From Gemmatimonadota bacterium (lineage in GTDB: Bacteria > Gemmatimonadota > Gemmatimonadetes > Gemmatimonadales > Gemmatimonadaceae): DNA of 37,917 bases. Positions 1-6,797 of this stretch are shown piece after piece. The stretch lies in assembly GCA_028287285.1 (NCBI GenBank), contig JAQBPY010000388.1, forward strand, positions 1 through 37,917. Reading direction: 5' to 3'. The translations under genes and the position numbers were made by a program. A model generated the notes under the pieces. The model made no database searches and was not told the origin of the DNA. It was given only the letters and a program-made list of their open reading frames with translations. Position 1 is the first letter of the stretch; each line of letters opens with the position of its first letter.

Positions 1-44
1 TTGTCGTCCTGCACGCAGCGAAGGACTGTTTTCTTCACGACAGC

Positions 45-1724
45 TCAGTCCGACCATGCCTGCATTTTCCAGGTATCATCCGCGCGATCGAGGAACACCA
101 CACTTTCGCCGGCCGCGCTTTCGCACCGCCAGTAGTCGCGCCGGTAGCCGCTGTCCCACCAGTCGCCAAACAGCCGCTCCGGCCCGATCGCGCGCGTGAT
201 GAGGATGCGCTGCCCACGCCACGTGAGTGCGCATGGAATGTCGCCATCGCAGATTACCTCGACGAGCTCCGGTGGGTCGAGTGCGCGCCGCGCCGCAGGA
301 GCAGGAGGAGGTGGCTCGGCAACATGGAGTCGTACCGTGGGATTGTCGGTGGGCAAGGGATATGGTTGAGGCAGGGATTGTTTCCAATCGTCGTCTGTCC
401 GTTTGCCTGCCCGGCTGTCTTCATGCAGGTCGGCCCACACCCCGGCCTTTTCCGGCCGGTGCGTATCCTGCGCCTCGGCGCGGACAATCGTACCTGTGCC
501 CAGCTCGGCGCGTAGACGCTCGAACGCTGCTTCCGCGGCGCCCACGTCGCGCCATGATTTGTCGAGCAGGTCACCCTGCTCGCCGGAAAGTGGTGCCACC
601 GCGACAATGGCGACACGCACGGCACTCACCGGTGCATCGAGTGTCCAGCTGTCGAGCAGTGCACGACACCGCTCGAACAAGGGCTGCACGCGCGCAAGTG
701 GCTTTGCCGCGCGTGCTTCGCGTGTGACCGTGTGAGCGGGTGCATTGACGAGCGCCCCCCGCGCATCGTCGAGCGTGAGCGTGATGGACACCGCGGCGAT
801 CGCGCGTCCATGGGCGATCATGTCCGCTACCAGACGATCGAGCGCTGCGCGTACGAGAAAGAGCACCGGCTCCATGGTCGCCGAGGGAATCGTGAGCTCC
901 ACTTCAACCGCCGGCTGTGCTTCCACGCGCGCAAGCACCGGGCGGCGTGCATCCTCCGCATTCGCGAGGCGCCACGCGCGCAGGCCGACGTTGCCCCACC
1001 GTCGTTCCACGTCGTCGGCGTTCAGCGTGGCGAATGCTCCTGCCGTGCGAAGGCCAAGTGCCTCGAGCGACGCGCGCAGCTCTCCGTCCATGGGCACGAG
1101 GGTGAGTGGCGCAGGGGCGAGATATTTCGCGTCCTGCTCTCGTGGCACCACATGGACCAGTGCACGATCACTGCTCGATGCCTGAAAGCTTGCACCGGCC
1201 CATGTAGCCGCGCGCGCCACGACACACGAGCCTGCGATGGCAACACGGGAACGCGGATGCCAGCGTTTCGCGATGCGCAGCAGCGCATGTGCCAACTCGT
1301 GCTCGCCACCTACCGCATCGAACCCCGACGCTCCAACCCACCAGAGGCCAGGCGCACCCGGCACCGGCGTCACCTGCGGGCTCGCACTCACCAGCCCTGC
1401 CGACGCCTGGGTGATTGCCGCACCGATGGCAGCGTCGCTCCACTTGAGCAGGTGGACATGGGCGCACAGCGCGCGCGCCTCGGCGGGACGCATTCCTGCG
1501 CGTACGCCGGCGCGTCCAGCGGCCGCTGATACAGCCTGGAGCCGCTTTCCTGGTGCGTCCGTGAGCACGATGGGGATGTCATCCCAATGCTCTCGCTCGG
1601 ACGCGACCTTGGCGGGTGTGCCGAGCGAGAAAAGGAGTTGTTCGCCGGCGGTTGCCCCCCATACGGCGGCGATTGGAAATCTCGGGATACGGACACAGGC
1701 TATGCGCCACAGCGACTGCAACAC
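45..1724 (-). CDS. imuB: ImuB, inactive Y-family polymerase homologue
   Basis: 559 aa. ImuB is the non-catalytic Y-family polymerase-like hub of the ImuA-ImuB-DnaE2 damage-tolerance mutasome; it bridges the beta clamp and DnaE2. The N-terminus (ACVRIPRFPIAAVWG) aligns with the polymerase palm start, but the metal-binding acidic residues of active Y polymerases are replaced, as expected for ImuB. The second palm motif reads WWVGASGFDAVGGE. The C-terminal tail has the typical ImuB ending (IGPERLFGDWW, then RDYWRCE, then a short aromatic end). The length fits the family. Its start lies inside the end of imuA (25-bp overlap), so the two are co-transcribed and probably translationally coupled. dnaE2 would be expected immediately downstream, beyond the left edge. 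Family assignment is confident; activity is inferred from the family. Confidence 0.93.
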   Translation of the reverse strand: MLQSLWRIACVRIPRFPIAAVWGATAGEQLLFSLGTPAKVASEREHWDDIPIVLTDAPGKRLQAVSAAAGRAGVRAGMRPAEARALCAHVHLLKWSDAAIGAAITQASAGLVSASPQVTPVPGAPGLWWVGASGFDAVGGEHELAHALLRIAKRWHPRSRVAIAGSCVVARAATWAGASFQASSSDRALVHVVPREQDAKYLAPAPLTLVPMDGELRASLEALGLRTAGAFATLNADDVERRWGNVGLRAWRLANAEDARRPVLARVEAQPAVEVELTIPSATMEPVLFLVRAALDRLVADMIAHGRAIAAVSITLTLDDARGALVNAPAHTVTREARAAKPLARVQPLFERCRALLDSWTLDAPVSAVRVAIVAVAPLSGEQGDLLDKSWRDVGAAEAAFERLRAELGTGTIVRAEAQDTHRPEKAGVWADLHEDSRAGKRTDDDWKQSLPQPYPLPTDNPTVRLHVAEPPPPAPAARRALDPPELVEVICDGDIPCALTWRGQRILITRAIGPERLFGDWWDSGYRRDYWRCESAAGESVVFLDRADDTWKMQAWSD

Positions 1725-2488
1725 TTCACCTCGAATTCCGTGGGCGGCCCGATCACAATCGGTTGCTCCGCCGAATGCACAGGAGGCGACGCCGCACGCT
1801 GACGCCGCCCATGCCGGTTACCACTCACCGGCTCTCGCGCCGCACCGCGCCGGTCGGCAGCCTCAGGATGCACACCCAGCCGGCGCGTGACAGCAATGAC
1901 GCATTCCATCTCCACCGTCTTGAGTGTTCCCCCTTTGTCGACACGCACGGCAATGGTGTTCTTCTTTTTCTTCTCGACGACGAGCCGCACCGCGCCGCCA
2001 AGCTGCGTGGCGGCACCCGCATGATCGCCGAGCAGCACGAATGCCGCATTGGATTCGCGGGCGAGCCCGGTGAGCCGCACCGCCGTCGCCTTGGACAGGG
2101 TGGGCGCACCATCGAGAATCACGAGCGCGAACGCGCCGCTCCTGAGCAGGATGTCCGCACACCACGCCGACCGCGTGGCGTCATGCGGCCGAATCATCCA
2201 TACCCCCTGGGCATCGCCCAGGTGCACCCAATCGCGTGCATCGAGCGTGCGTTGCGCATCGATGTAGGCGACCCAGCCTCGATCCTTCACGGTGTTCTCC
2301 ACGATCGCGCGCGCGAGTGTCGTCTTGCCACTTCCCAACGCACCCGTGACCTCCGTGAGCCGGCCGCGTGGGAGCCCTCCGCTCAGGAGCACCGCATCGA
2401 GCGCGGCGATCCCGGTTGGAAGGCCAGGCACAGTGCGCGCAGGCGGCGGCGGAAGAAGCCGAGTGAGCTCGGCGAGTGAGAGGGCCAT
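1700..2488 (-). CDS. imuA: ImuA, RecA-like SOS mutagenesis protein
   Basis: 262 aa. This is a RecA-fold protein of the ImuA type (also called SulA-like or RecA-like in imu cassettes), a partner of ImuB in error-prone translesion synthesis. It shows GLPTGIAALDAVLLSGGLPRGRLTEV leading into a Walker A loop (GALGSGKT, about residues 49-56) and a Walker B-like strand (FALVILDG). The C-terminal about 60 residues are basic and low-complexity and end in CCSRCGA. It is the first gene of the pair and overlaps imuB by 25 bp. The ATG at 2488 is only 9 bases from a candidate -10 box, and no Shine-Dalgarno sequence precedes it, so the transcript may be leaderless. A LexA-type box sits in the promoter spacer. 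Confidence 0.92.
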   Translation of the reverse strand: MALSLAELTRLLPPPPARTVPGLPTGIAALDAVLLSGGLPRGRLTEVTGALGSGKTTLARAIVENTVKDRGWVAYIDAQRTLDARDWVHLGDAQGVWMIRPHDATRSAWCADILLRSGAFALVILDGAPTLSKATAVRLTGLARESNAAFVLLGDHAGAATQLGGAVRLVVEKKKKNTIAVRVDKGGTLKTVEMECVIAVTRRLGVHPEAADRRGAAREPVSGNRHGRRQRAASPPVHSAEQPIVIGPPTEFEVKCCSRCGA

Positions 2489-2497
2489 GGAGTGGTG

Positions 2498-2526
2498 TAT
2501 TTACCGAACAGATACCGAACCCACAA
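2498..2526 (-). promoter_or_regulatory. imuAB promoter with LexA-type GTTC-N7-GTTC box
   Basis: On the minus strand there is a -35 candidate TTGTGG (2521-2526), a 17-base spacer and a -10 candidate TAAATA (2498-2503). The spacer contains a GTTCGGTA direct repeat, giving GTTC-N7-GTTC at 2506-2520. This is the form of the LexA box known from Alphaproteobacteria, where it controls imuA-imuB-dnaE2. A repressor bound here would cover the space between -35 and -10. The -10 box lies 9 bases from the imuA ATG, so transcription would begin at or next to the start codon. Confidence 0.75.
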
Positions 2527-2653
2527 CCACTGACCAAATGGCAGCGACTGCCTGGAAGTCGCAACACATTGACCTGGCAGGAGTTCGCTGCGTTTCAGGT
2601 GCACTCGTTTTGTCGTCCTTCGCTCCGCGCAAGAAGCTGGGGACGGCACACAT

Positions 2654-2851
2654 CTACGGGCGTTCAATCCACTCGAGCGCCAGCCTCACGGCATCGGCGA
2701 GGATGGCCTCCGCGACGGTATCGAGACGCTCCTCCGGCATCTCCACGCCCGCGCCACGAAGCTGTTCGGCAATCGTCGCGCGCAATTGCTCGACTTCATG
2801 CGGCATGCCGACGTCGACGGTGTCGGGCGACGCCAGCTCCATCGCGCTCAT
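2654..2851 (-). CDS. small protein of unknown function
   Basis: 65 aa when started at the ATG at 2851, which overlaps the TGA of the upstream membrane-protein gene as ATGA. That arrangement fixes the start and implies translational coupling. A longer start at 2899 is open but would overlap the upstream gene. The protein is acidic and probably helical, with the core EVEQLRATIAEQLRGAGVEM and a C-terminal amphipathic stretch. There is no signal peptide or recognisable domain. Because it follows the membrane protein on the same mRNA, it probably belongs to the same SoxR-linked unit. Function unknown. Confidence 0.65.
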   Translation of the reverse strand: MSAMELASPDTVDVGMPHEVEQLRATIAEQLRGAGVEMPEERLDTVAEAILADAVRLALEWIERP

Positions 2852-3360
2852 GGCAGGTACCGCGCAACCGACATGCCCACACCACACAATACCAGGCATG
2901 CCGTTGCCACCATGCTGCTCACGGCAATGCGCCGCTGCAGTACCGCGACCTGTCCAACCAGTGCGGCGCGCTCATGACCCGCGGCTGCCGCAACCGCCGC
3001 ACCGAGCGACGCCAACCGAACATTCGCCGGCCGCGCAACAATGAGCGACATCAGGAACGCGATGACCGCCAGCGCCCCGCTCACCGCGAACGTACGCCCC
3101 GACGTCGAGCGGAGATAGCTCGACGAATCACCAGACGCGATGGACAGCAGCCGGAGCCCGGAAAGAATCACGAGTACTGCCACCGCCGGCAACACGGCAA
3201 ACAGCCGCCGCTGCTGCAGCGCGGCAAACACCGGACCCGCATTCATGCCGGACTTTGCCAGCGCGGGCACGAGGAATACCGACATGAACAAACCGCCACC
3301 CAGCCAGAAAATGCCGCCAAGAACGTGAAGGAATCGCAGCAGGAGAATCTCGTAGATCAT
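2848..3360 (-). CDS. four-helix membrane protein, putative SoxR target
   Basis: 170 aa from the ATG at 3360; an upstream start at 3408 would run through the operator. There are about four hydrophobic segments: residues 2-32 (LLLRFLHVLGGIFWLGGG), a central one (LFAVLPAVAVLVILSGL), one near FAVSGALAVIAFLMSLIV, and a C-terminal one (VATACLVLCGVGMSV). The pattern of a His in helix 1 and short loops resembles small CopD/DUF2269-like inner-membrane proteins, but I cannot name the family firmly. It is divergent from soxR. A MerR-type promoter with a 19-bp spacer lies just upstream, so it is probably activated by SoxR under redox stress. It overlaps the next small gene by 4 bp. Confidence 0.8.
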   Translation of the reverse strand: MIYEILLLRFLHVLGGIFWLGGGLFMSVFLVPALAKSGMNAGPVFAALQQRRLFAVLPAVAVLVILSGLRLLSIASGDSSSYLRSTSGRTFAVSGALAVIAFLMSLIVARPANVRLASLGAAVAAAAGHERAALVGQVAVLQRRIAVSSMVATACLVLCGVGMSVARYLP

Positions 3361-3387
3361 GTGCTCGAGGTTGGAAGAAGATGGAGA

Positions 3388-3418
3388 AGGGTAAGACTTC
3401 AACCACACTTGAAGTCAA
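3388..3418 (-). promoter_or_regulatory. MerR-type promoter with SoxR box
   Basis: A perfect palindrome, GACTTCAA-N6-TTGAAGTC, lies at 3395-3416. Its 18-bp core, CTTCAACCACACTTGAAG, matches the layout of the enterobacterial SoxR box (CCTCAAG-N4-CTTGAGG). On the minus strand it sits between -35 TTGACT (3413-3418) and -10 TACCCT (3388-3393) with a 19-base spacer, the overlong spacing typical of MerR-family activated promoters. The promoter points at the membrane protein starting at 3360. The box also lies upstream of soxR (start 3444), which allows autoregulation. Confidence 0.8.
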
Positions 3419-3443
3419 GGGCGGCCCAGTCTACGTTCTCTGC

Positions 3444-3932
3444 ATGCGCGATCACCACGGCCGATATCCGGCGCTCACCGTCGGGCAGCTCGCCCAGCGT
3501 ACGGGCGTTGCCACCTCGGCGCTGCGGTTCTACGAAAACCGCGGCCTCATCCAGTCCGAACGCACGGAGTCCGGACATCGGCGCTACCCACGTGGCGTCA
3601 CACGACTCGTGGCGTTCATCGTTTTCGCACAGCGCGCCGGCCTCACGCTCGAGGAAATTCGTGTCGAGCTCGAGAAGTTACCCGCGGGCCGGCCGCCGCG
3701 CGGCGAAGAATGGGCACGACTGTCGGCCGTATGGACGAGCCGCCTCGCAGAACGCATCGCCGAGCTGCAGCGGTTGCAGCGCGGGCTCACGGATTGCATC
3801 GGTTGCGGATGCCTCTCGCTGGGTCGCTGCCAGATCCTCAACCCCGGCGATCGTGCCGCGGCGCTTGGGCCTGGTCCACGGTTCTGGCTTGGCGATGCAC
3901 CATCCGAACCCGGAAAACAACGCAGACCCTGA
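3444..3932 (+). CDS. soxR: SoxR-type [2Fe-2S] redox-sensing MerR regulator
   Basis: 162 aa, close to the 154 aa of E. coli SoxR. The N-terminal MerR helix-turn-helix is clear (LTVGQLAQRTGVATSALRFY, then ENRGLI and SGHRRY), followed by the dimerisation helix. The cluster-binding motif C118-x2-C121-x-C123-x5-C129 (CIGCGCLSLGRC) is followed by NPGDR, as in SoxR. SoxR is an oxidation-activated transcription factor that responds to superoxide or redox-cycling compounds. The ATG at 3444 is preferred over the ATG at 3381 because the SoxR box lies at 3395-3416. Outside enteric bacteria SoxR usually controls a few local genes rather than soxS; the divergent membrane protein is the obvious candidate here. 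Its TGA overlaps the next ATG (ATGA-type junction at 3930-3934). Confidence 0.95.
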   Translation: MRDHHGRYPALTVGQLAQRTGVATSALRFYENRGLIQSERTESGHRRYPRGVTRLVAFIVFAQRAGLTLEEIRVELEKLPAGRPPRGEEWARLSAVWTSRLAERIAELQRLQRGLTDCIGCGCLSLGRCQILNPGDRAAALGPGPRFWLGDAPSEPGKQRRP

Positions 3933-4159
3933 TGGAACGATACCGAGATATCAGCGCCAGCTCCGGTGTGGTTGCCTACGAAATCGGTCCGGACTTCATC
4001 GACGTGAAATTCCGGAACGGGGGAACGTACCGGTATGACAGCACGAAGCCCGGCGACATTCACCTCGCCCGCATGAAAGAGCATGCGATCGCCGGCAAGG
4101 GGCTTGGCACGTACATTAGCCAGCACGTGCGCGGCAACTACGCGCGAAAGCTCCCCTAG
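3932..4159 (+). CDS. KTSC-domain protein
   Basis: 75 aa. A small single-domain protein matching the KTSC fold (named from the lysyl-tRNA synthetase C-terminal region): an SSGVVAYEI strand, DVKFRNGGTYRY, and the C-terminal YISQHVRGNY. The biochemical role of the family is not known. The ATG at 3932 overlaps the soxR stop (TGATG), so it is translated by coupling from the soxR mRNA. Longer in-frame starts inside soxR are open but are not supported by the alignment. Whether it works with SoxR is inference from position only. Confidence 0.85.
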   Translation: MERYRDISASSGVVAYEIGPDFIDVKFRNGGTYRYDSTKPGDIHLARMKEHAIAGKGLGTYISQHVRGNYARKLP

Positions 4160-4179
4160 TGGCAAATGCTGTTCAGTGA

Positions 4180-4285
4180 GCTGTCATCCGCAGGAAGCGA
4201 GCGAGTGTCGGGATGGACTTTCTGCGCCCTGAGCTCCCAGGACGGGACAGTAGCTCCCGACAGTCACTTCGCTCCTGCGGGATGA
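4180..4285. repeat. palindromic dispersed repeat, copy 1
   Basis: An element of about 106 bp with long imperfect inverted arms. The left end reads TGTCATCC-GCAGGAAGCGAG and later TGTCGGGA; the right end mirrors it with TCCCGACAG, then CTTCGCTCCTGCGGGATGACA. A further half copy (CTTCGCTCCTGGATGACAG) follows at about 4290-4308. The same ends and the internal GGGACAGTA-CTCCCGACA block recur at 9370-9486. Both copies lie between convergent genes. It encodes nothing and could fold into a long hairpin on either strand. Confidence 0.8.
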
Positions 4286-4338
4286 CAGTGGCTTCGCTCC
4301 TGGATGACAGTCTAAAGCACCGAAAGCGCTGACCAGGG

Positions 4339-4683
4339 TCATGAATGCAGATCGCCCGGCGGAACGGAAATGACGGTGACCCCCGCCGAACGGGCGATGT
4401 CCATTGCGGTGAGCACGCTCTGGTAGCTCGCGTCACGATGGCCCGCCATGCTGATGTACTTCTGGCGGCGCGAGCGCATGATCTCCTCGAGTGTCGAGCG
4501 CAGCACGGCTGACGCAACCGGCTGCCGATTGAGCAGGTATGAGCCATCGCCGAGCACTTCCACCACGATGGGCACGCCATCGCTCACACACAATCCGGCA
4601 CAGGGCACCGGCAGGACGACGTCCATCGACTTCCGTACCGAAATCGCCGCGAGAAAAGTGATGATCAGGTACGACGTCCGCAT
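4339..4683 (-). CDS. ExbD/TolR-like protein
   Basis: 114 aa from the ATG at 4683. The C-terminal two thirds match the periplasmic domain of ExbD/TolR: VVEVLGDGSYLLNRQPV, then an LRSTLEEIM helix, then YISMAGHRDASYQSVLTAMD and AGVTVISVPP. In characterised systems ExbD/TolR works with ExbB/TolQ to couple proton flow to TonB or TolA. Here the N-terminus (MRTSYLIITFLAAISVRKSM) is short and lacks the usual membrane-embedded Asp in an LTPMVDV-like motif, and no exbB/tolQ or tonB lies beside it. It may be a divergent or solitary member. The start could also be at 4716. Confidence 0.7.
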   Translation of the reverse strand: MRTSYLIITFLAAISVRKSMDVVLPVPCAGLCVSDGVPIVVEVLGDGSYLLNRQPVASAVLRSTLEEIMRSRRQKYISMAGHRDASYQSVLTAMDIARSAGVTVISVPPGDLHS

Positions 4684-4777
4684 TACCCGCCCGTGAGCCT
4701 CCAATGACGGAGGCATGAAGTGGATATTACAATTCGATGACCGCCCCGAGATACACCGATCTCCGAGAGATGAAACA

Positions 4778-5257
4778 ATGCTGCCCCAAGTTCAGCTGCT
4801 TGATGAGATGGATGAGTCCACGTGGACCCTGCTCGTGGAGAATCTCGCGGGGCTGACCGAAGAGGAAGCCGATTGGCGTCCACATCCCGACGCGAACAGC
4901 GTGCGCTGGATGATCGGCCACCTCGTGTGGTTCGAGGAGTGGTGCCACGACGCGCTGGCGCTCGAAGGGCGCTATCTCGTCGACACCGGCCCCAACGCGT
5001 TTCTTGATGGAACGATGCCCGAGCTGCTGGCCAGGTTCGCGCGCGGTCGCACGCGGTATCGCGAGCGGATTGCCGCCTTTACGGACGCAGACCTCACTCG
5101 CGTCATCAGTTTTTTCGCCAGGAGTGATGTGTCCGGGCTCGACCTGTTAAAGACCCACGCGCTGCATCTCGCCGGCCATCGTTTCCAGGTTCGCTATGTA
5201 CGCGGGACGTACAGCCGCGCCCACGGCACAAAAAAGAGTGTCTTTGATCCGTGGTAG
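4778..5257 (+). CDS. DinB-family four-helix protein
   Basis: 159 aa from the ATG at 4778 (GAGAGA ten bases upstream). The sequence follows the DinB/YfiT-like pattern: a long first helix (LLDEMDESTWTLLVENLAGLT), WRPHPDANSVRWMIGHLVWFEEW with the first metal-ligand His, and a late THALHLAGHRFQVRYVRGTY helix with further His residues. Family members are metal-binding and often act as thiol-dependent transferases or hydrolases; the substrate cannot be told. It stands alone, divergent from the ExbD-like gene. A start at 4715 is open but adds a tail unlike the family. Confidence 0.85.
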   Translation: MLPQVQLLDEMDESTWTLLVENLAGLTEEEADWRPHPDANSVRWMIGHLVWFEEWCHDALALEGRYLVDTGPNAFLDGTMPELLARFARGRTRYRERIAAFTDADLTRVISFFARSDVSGLDLLKTHALHLAGHRFQVRYVRGTYSRAHGTKKSVFDPW

Positions 5258-5270
5258 ACGCGGGCAGCCG

Positions 5271-5621
5271 TTATCCGTCTTCTTCCACGAATGCCCTGAG
5301 TCGCGCCAGCGCACGATCCCATGATTCGGAGACGACGTCCGCATAGTCCCGAACTTCACGCAGCGGGGCAGGGTCGAGCTCGAACAGGCTCTCCCGGCCG
5401 TGTTTCACACTGCGGACGAGCCGCGCCTTCTGGAGCACGCGCAGATGCTTGGTGACCCCCTGACGTGTGAGACGCGTGCCCTCGGTGAGGTCGGCAATGG
5501 AATGCCGATCACCCTGTGAGAGCTTCGCGATGAGCGCCAGGCGCGTCTCGTCGCCGAGCGCGGCGAAGATGGGCGCCTGGCGCCGCCACTTCACCGCTGC
5601 ACTACGGGTACGCTGCGACAT
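5271..5621 (-). CDS. ArsR-family transcriptional regulator
   Basis: 116 aa from the ATG at 5621. A winged-helix ArsR-type repressor: FAALGDETRLALIAKLSQGD, then IADLTEGTRLTRQGVTKHLR, the recognition helix, and VRSVKHGRESLFELDPAPL, the wing. There are no clustered Cys residues, so it is probably not a metal sensor. Such ArsR proteins are often paired with an AHSA1/SRPBCC protein, as here: the start lies within the last 20 bp of the upstream AHSA1 gene, indicating co-transcription from the promoter at 6075-6103. Autoregulation at the palindrome there is inferred. Confidence 0.9.
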   Translation of the reverse strand: MSQRTRSAAVKWRRQAPIFAALGDETRLALIAKLSQGDRHSIADLTEGTRLTRQGVTKHLRVLQKARLVRSVKHGRESLFELDPAPLREVRDYADVVSESWDRALARLRAFVEEDG

Positions 5622-6054
5622 GATGCTCGATGTTGACGATCTGCTGCGCCCAGCCGGAATCATCCATGCGAAACGCCTCGGCGCGCCGGTGCTCGGGAAT
5701 GTTGTCGAATCCTGATTCGGAGATCACCAGCAGTGTTCCCGCTGCCGTGGGCTCGAGCCGGAACTCCACCAGCGTTGGCGGCTCCGCGGAGTAATCCATC
5801 GTTTCATCGATGGCGTAGGGATGCCAGGTCATGGAGAAGAGCCGTTCGGGTTGAATCTCCTTGACCGTGGCCTGCCACTGCACGTGCTCATGACCGGGGT
5901 GAAGAATCCTGCCGCGCGCCACCTGGCCCACCACGAACGGCCCCTCGAGCGCCACGCGAAACCATTCACCGAATTCGCGATGATCCGTGATGGCGCGCCA
6001 CACGCGCGACACGGGTGCCTTGAGCTCGATTCTCTTTTCGATACGATCCGTCAT
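5602..6054 (-). CDS. SRPBCC/AHSA1-like protein
   Basis: 150 aa. A START-like (SRPBCC) fold protein of the AHSA1 branch: RIEKRIELKAPVSRVWRAIT at the start, then FGEWFRV, LTW-type strands (LFSMTWHPYAIDE) and EFRLEPTAAGTLLVISESGF. The family binds small hydrophobic ligands in a cavity; the ligand is unknown. The ATG at 6054 has an ideal AGGAGG eight bases upstream, which settles the start (a GTG at 6063 is the alternative). It overlaps the ArsR gene and forms a two-gene operon with it. Confidence 0.9.
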   Translation of the reverse strand: MTDRIEKRIELKAPVSRVWRAITDHREFGEWFRVALEGPFVVGQVARGRILHPGHEHVQWQATVKEIQPERLFSMTWHPYAIDETMDYSAEPPTLVEFRLEPTAAGTLLVISESGFDNIPEHRRAEAFRMDDSGWAQQIVNIEHHVAAYP

Positions 6055-6074
6055 ATATGCCACCTCCTGGTTGC

Positions 6075-6117
6075 ATATTAAAACGGCCCGGGCGAAAGCG
6101 CAACTGTATGGTTGCGC
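6075..6117 (-). promoter_or_regulatory. AHSA1-ArsR promoter with palindromic operator
   Basis: Minus-strand -35 TTGCGC (6098-6103), a 17-base spacer and -10 TAATAT (6075-6080). The -35 box lies inside a perfect inverted repeat, GCGCAAC-N6-GTTGCGC, at 6098-6117. A second inverted repeat, ATATGC-N12-GCATAT (6055-6078), spans the ribosome-binding site and the -10 box. A dimeric ArsR repressor bound at the first palindrome would block RNA polymerase. The DNA pattern is seen directly; the binding protein is inferred from gene order. Confidence 0.65.
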
Positions 6118-6129
6118 ATGTGCTTCCGG

Positions 6130-6660
6130 CTACGGCGCCTTCACGAATCGCAGCGACACGGAATCAATGCAGTACCGCAGCCCGGTTGGCTTCGGCCCAT
6201 CCTCGAAGATGTCGCCGAGGTGGGCGTCACACCGGCGGCAGCATGCTTCGCTTGCATCCGCATCCACATGCTGCGCGCGCGGCCCCACCACGTTCTCGGC
6301 GGCAATGGGTTGCCAGAAGCTTGGCCACCCCGTGCCGGAATCGAACTTGGCGGCAGAGCTGAAGAGCGCCGTGTCGCAACAGATGCACCGGAAAATCCCC
6401 TTCTCGTGGAGGTTCCAGTACGCACCGCTGAAAGAACGCTCCGTGCCGGCATGCCGGGCGACCTCGAATGCAAGCGGCGAGAGCTGGCGCTGCCATTCGC
6501 TGTCGGTCTTCACGACCTTGGGCACCGTGACTTTCTCTCCCCGCACGCCGGCGTCGGAAAAGAGGACGATGGTGACGTCGGAGGAATGCGGAAGCACGCT
6601 CGCGAGGAGCGCGCCGAAGCCGATCTGTTGAAGAAATTCACGCCTGCCCTGGCCGGTCAT
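6130..6660 (-). CDS. msrB: peptide-methionine (R)-S-oxide reductase, Tat-exported
   Basis: 176 aa. MsrB reduces methionine-R-sulfoxide in proteins. Zinc ligands are C92/C95 (RCICC) and C141/C144 (CCRRC). The GTGWPSFWQP motif and the catalytic Cys164 in LRYCID are present. The N-terminus (GRREFLQQIGFGALLASVLP) has the twin-arginine RR-x-FL pattern and a hydrophobic stretch, so the enzyme is probably exported folded to the periplasm. The ATG at 6660 has GGGAGG seven bases upstream. A resolving Cys at the usual MsrB position is not obvious, though C92-C95 form the zinc pair. It is a single gene facing the glycosyltransferase. Confidence 0.94.
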   Translation of the reverse strand: MTGQGRREFLQQIGFGALLASVLPHSSDVTIVLFSDAGVRGEKVTVPKVVKTDSEWQRQLSPLAFEVARHAGTERSFSGAYWNLHEKGIFRCICCDTALFSSAAKFDSGTGWPSFWQPIAAENVVGPRAQHVDADASEACCRRCDAHLGDIFEDGPKPTGLRYCIDSVSLRFVKAP

Positions 6661-6797
6661 TGATCATCCTCCCATTGAAGCGTGCTGGAATCGTTCCCTC
6701 GACGTGGCGGGACGCGCGAAGGGAACGTATCTCTGAGCATGCGAGCGGCAACCACCAGTCGGATGGCGCGACAGAAATTGATTCACCCATCACTCAA

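Noticed and set aside
1-44. Start of dnaE2 after imuB
   Set aside because: No minus-strand coding start is visible in 44 bases; the segment resembles the short dispersed repeat. dnaE2 is only an expectation beyond the edge.
2476-4038. Long plus-strand open frame (520 codons) across the membrane-protein and soxR regions
   Set aside because: Arg- and Pro-rich, with no domain. It is the reverse-strand shadow of the 2848-3360 gene and runs out of frame through soxR.
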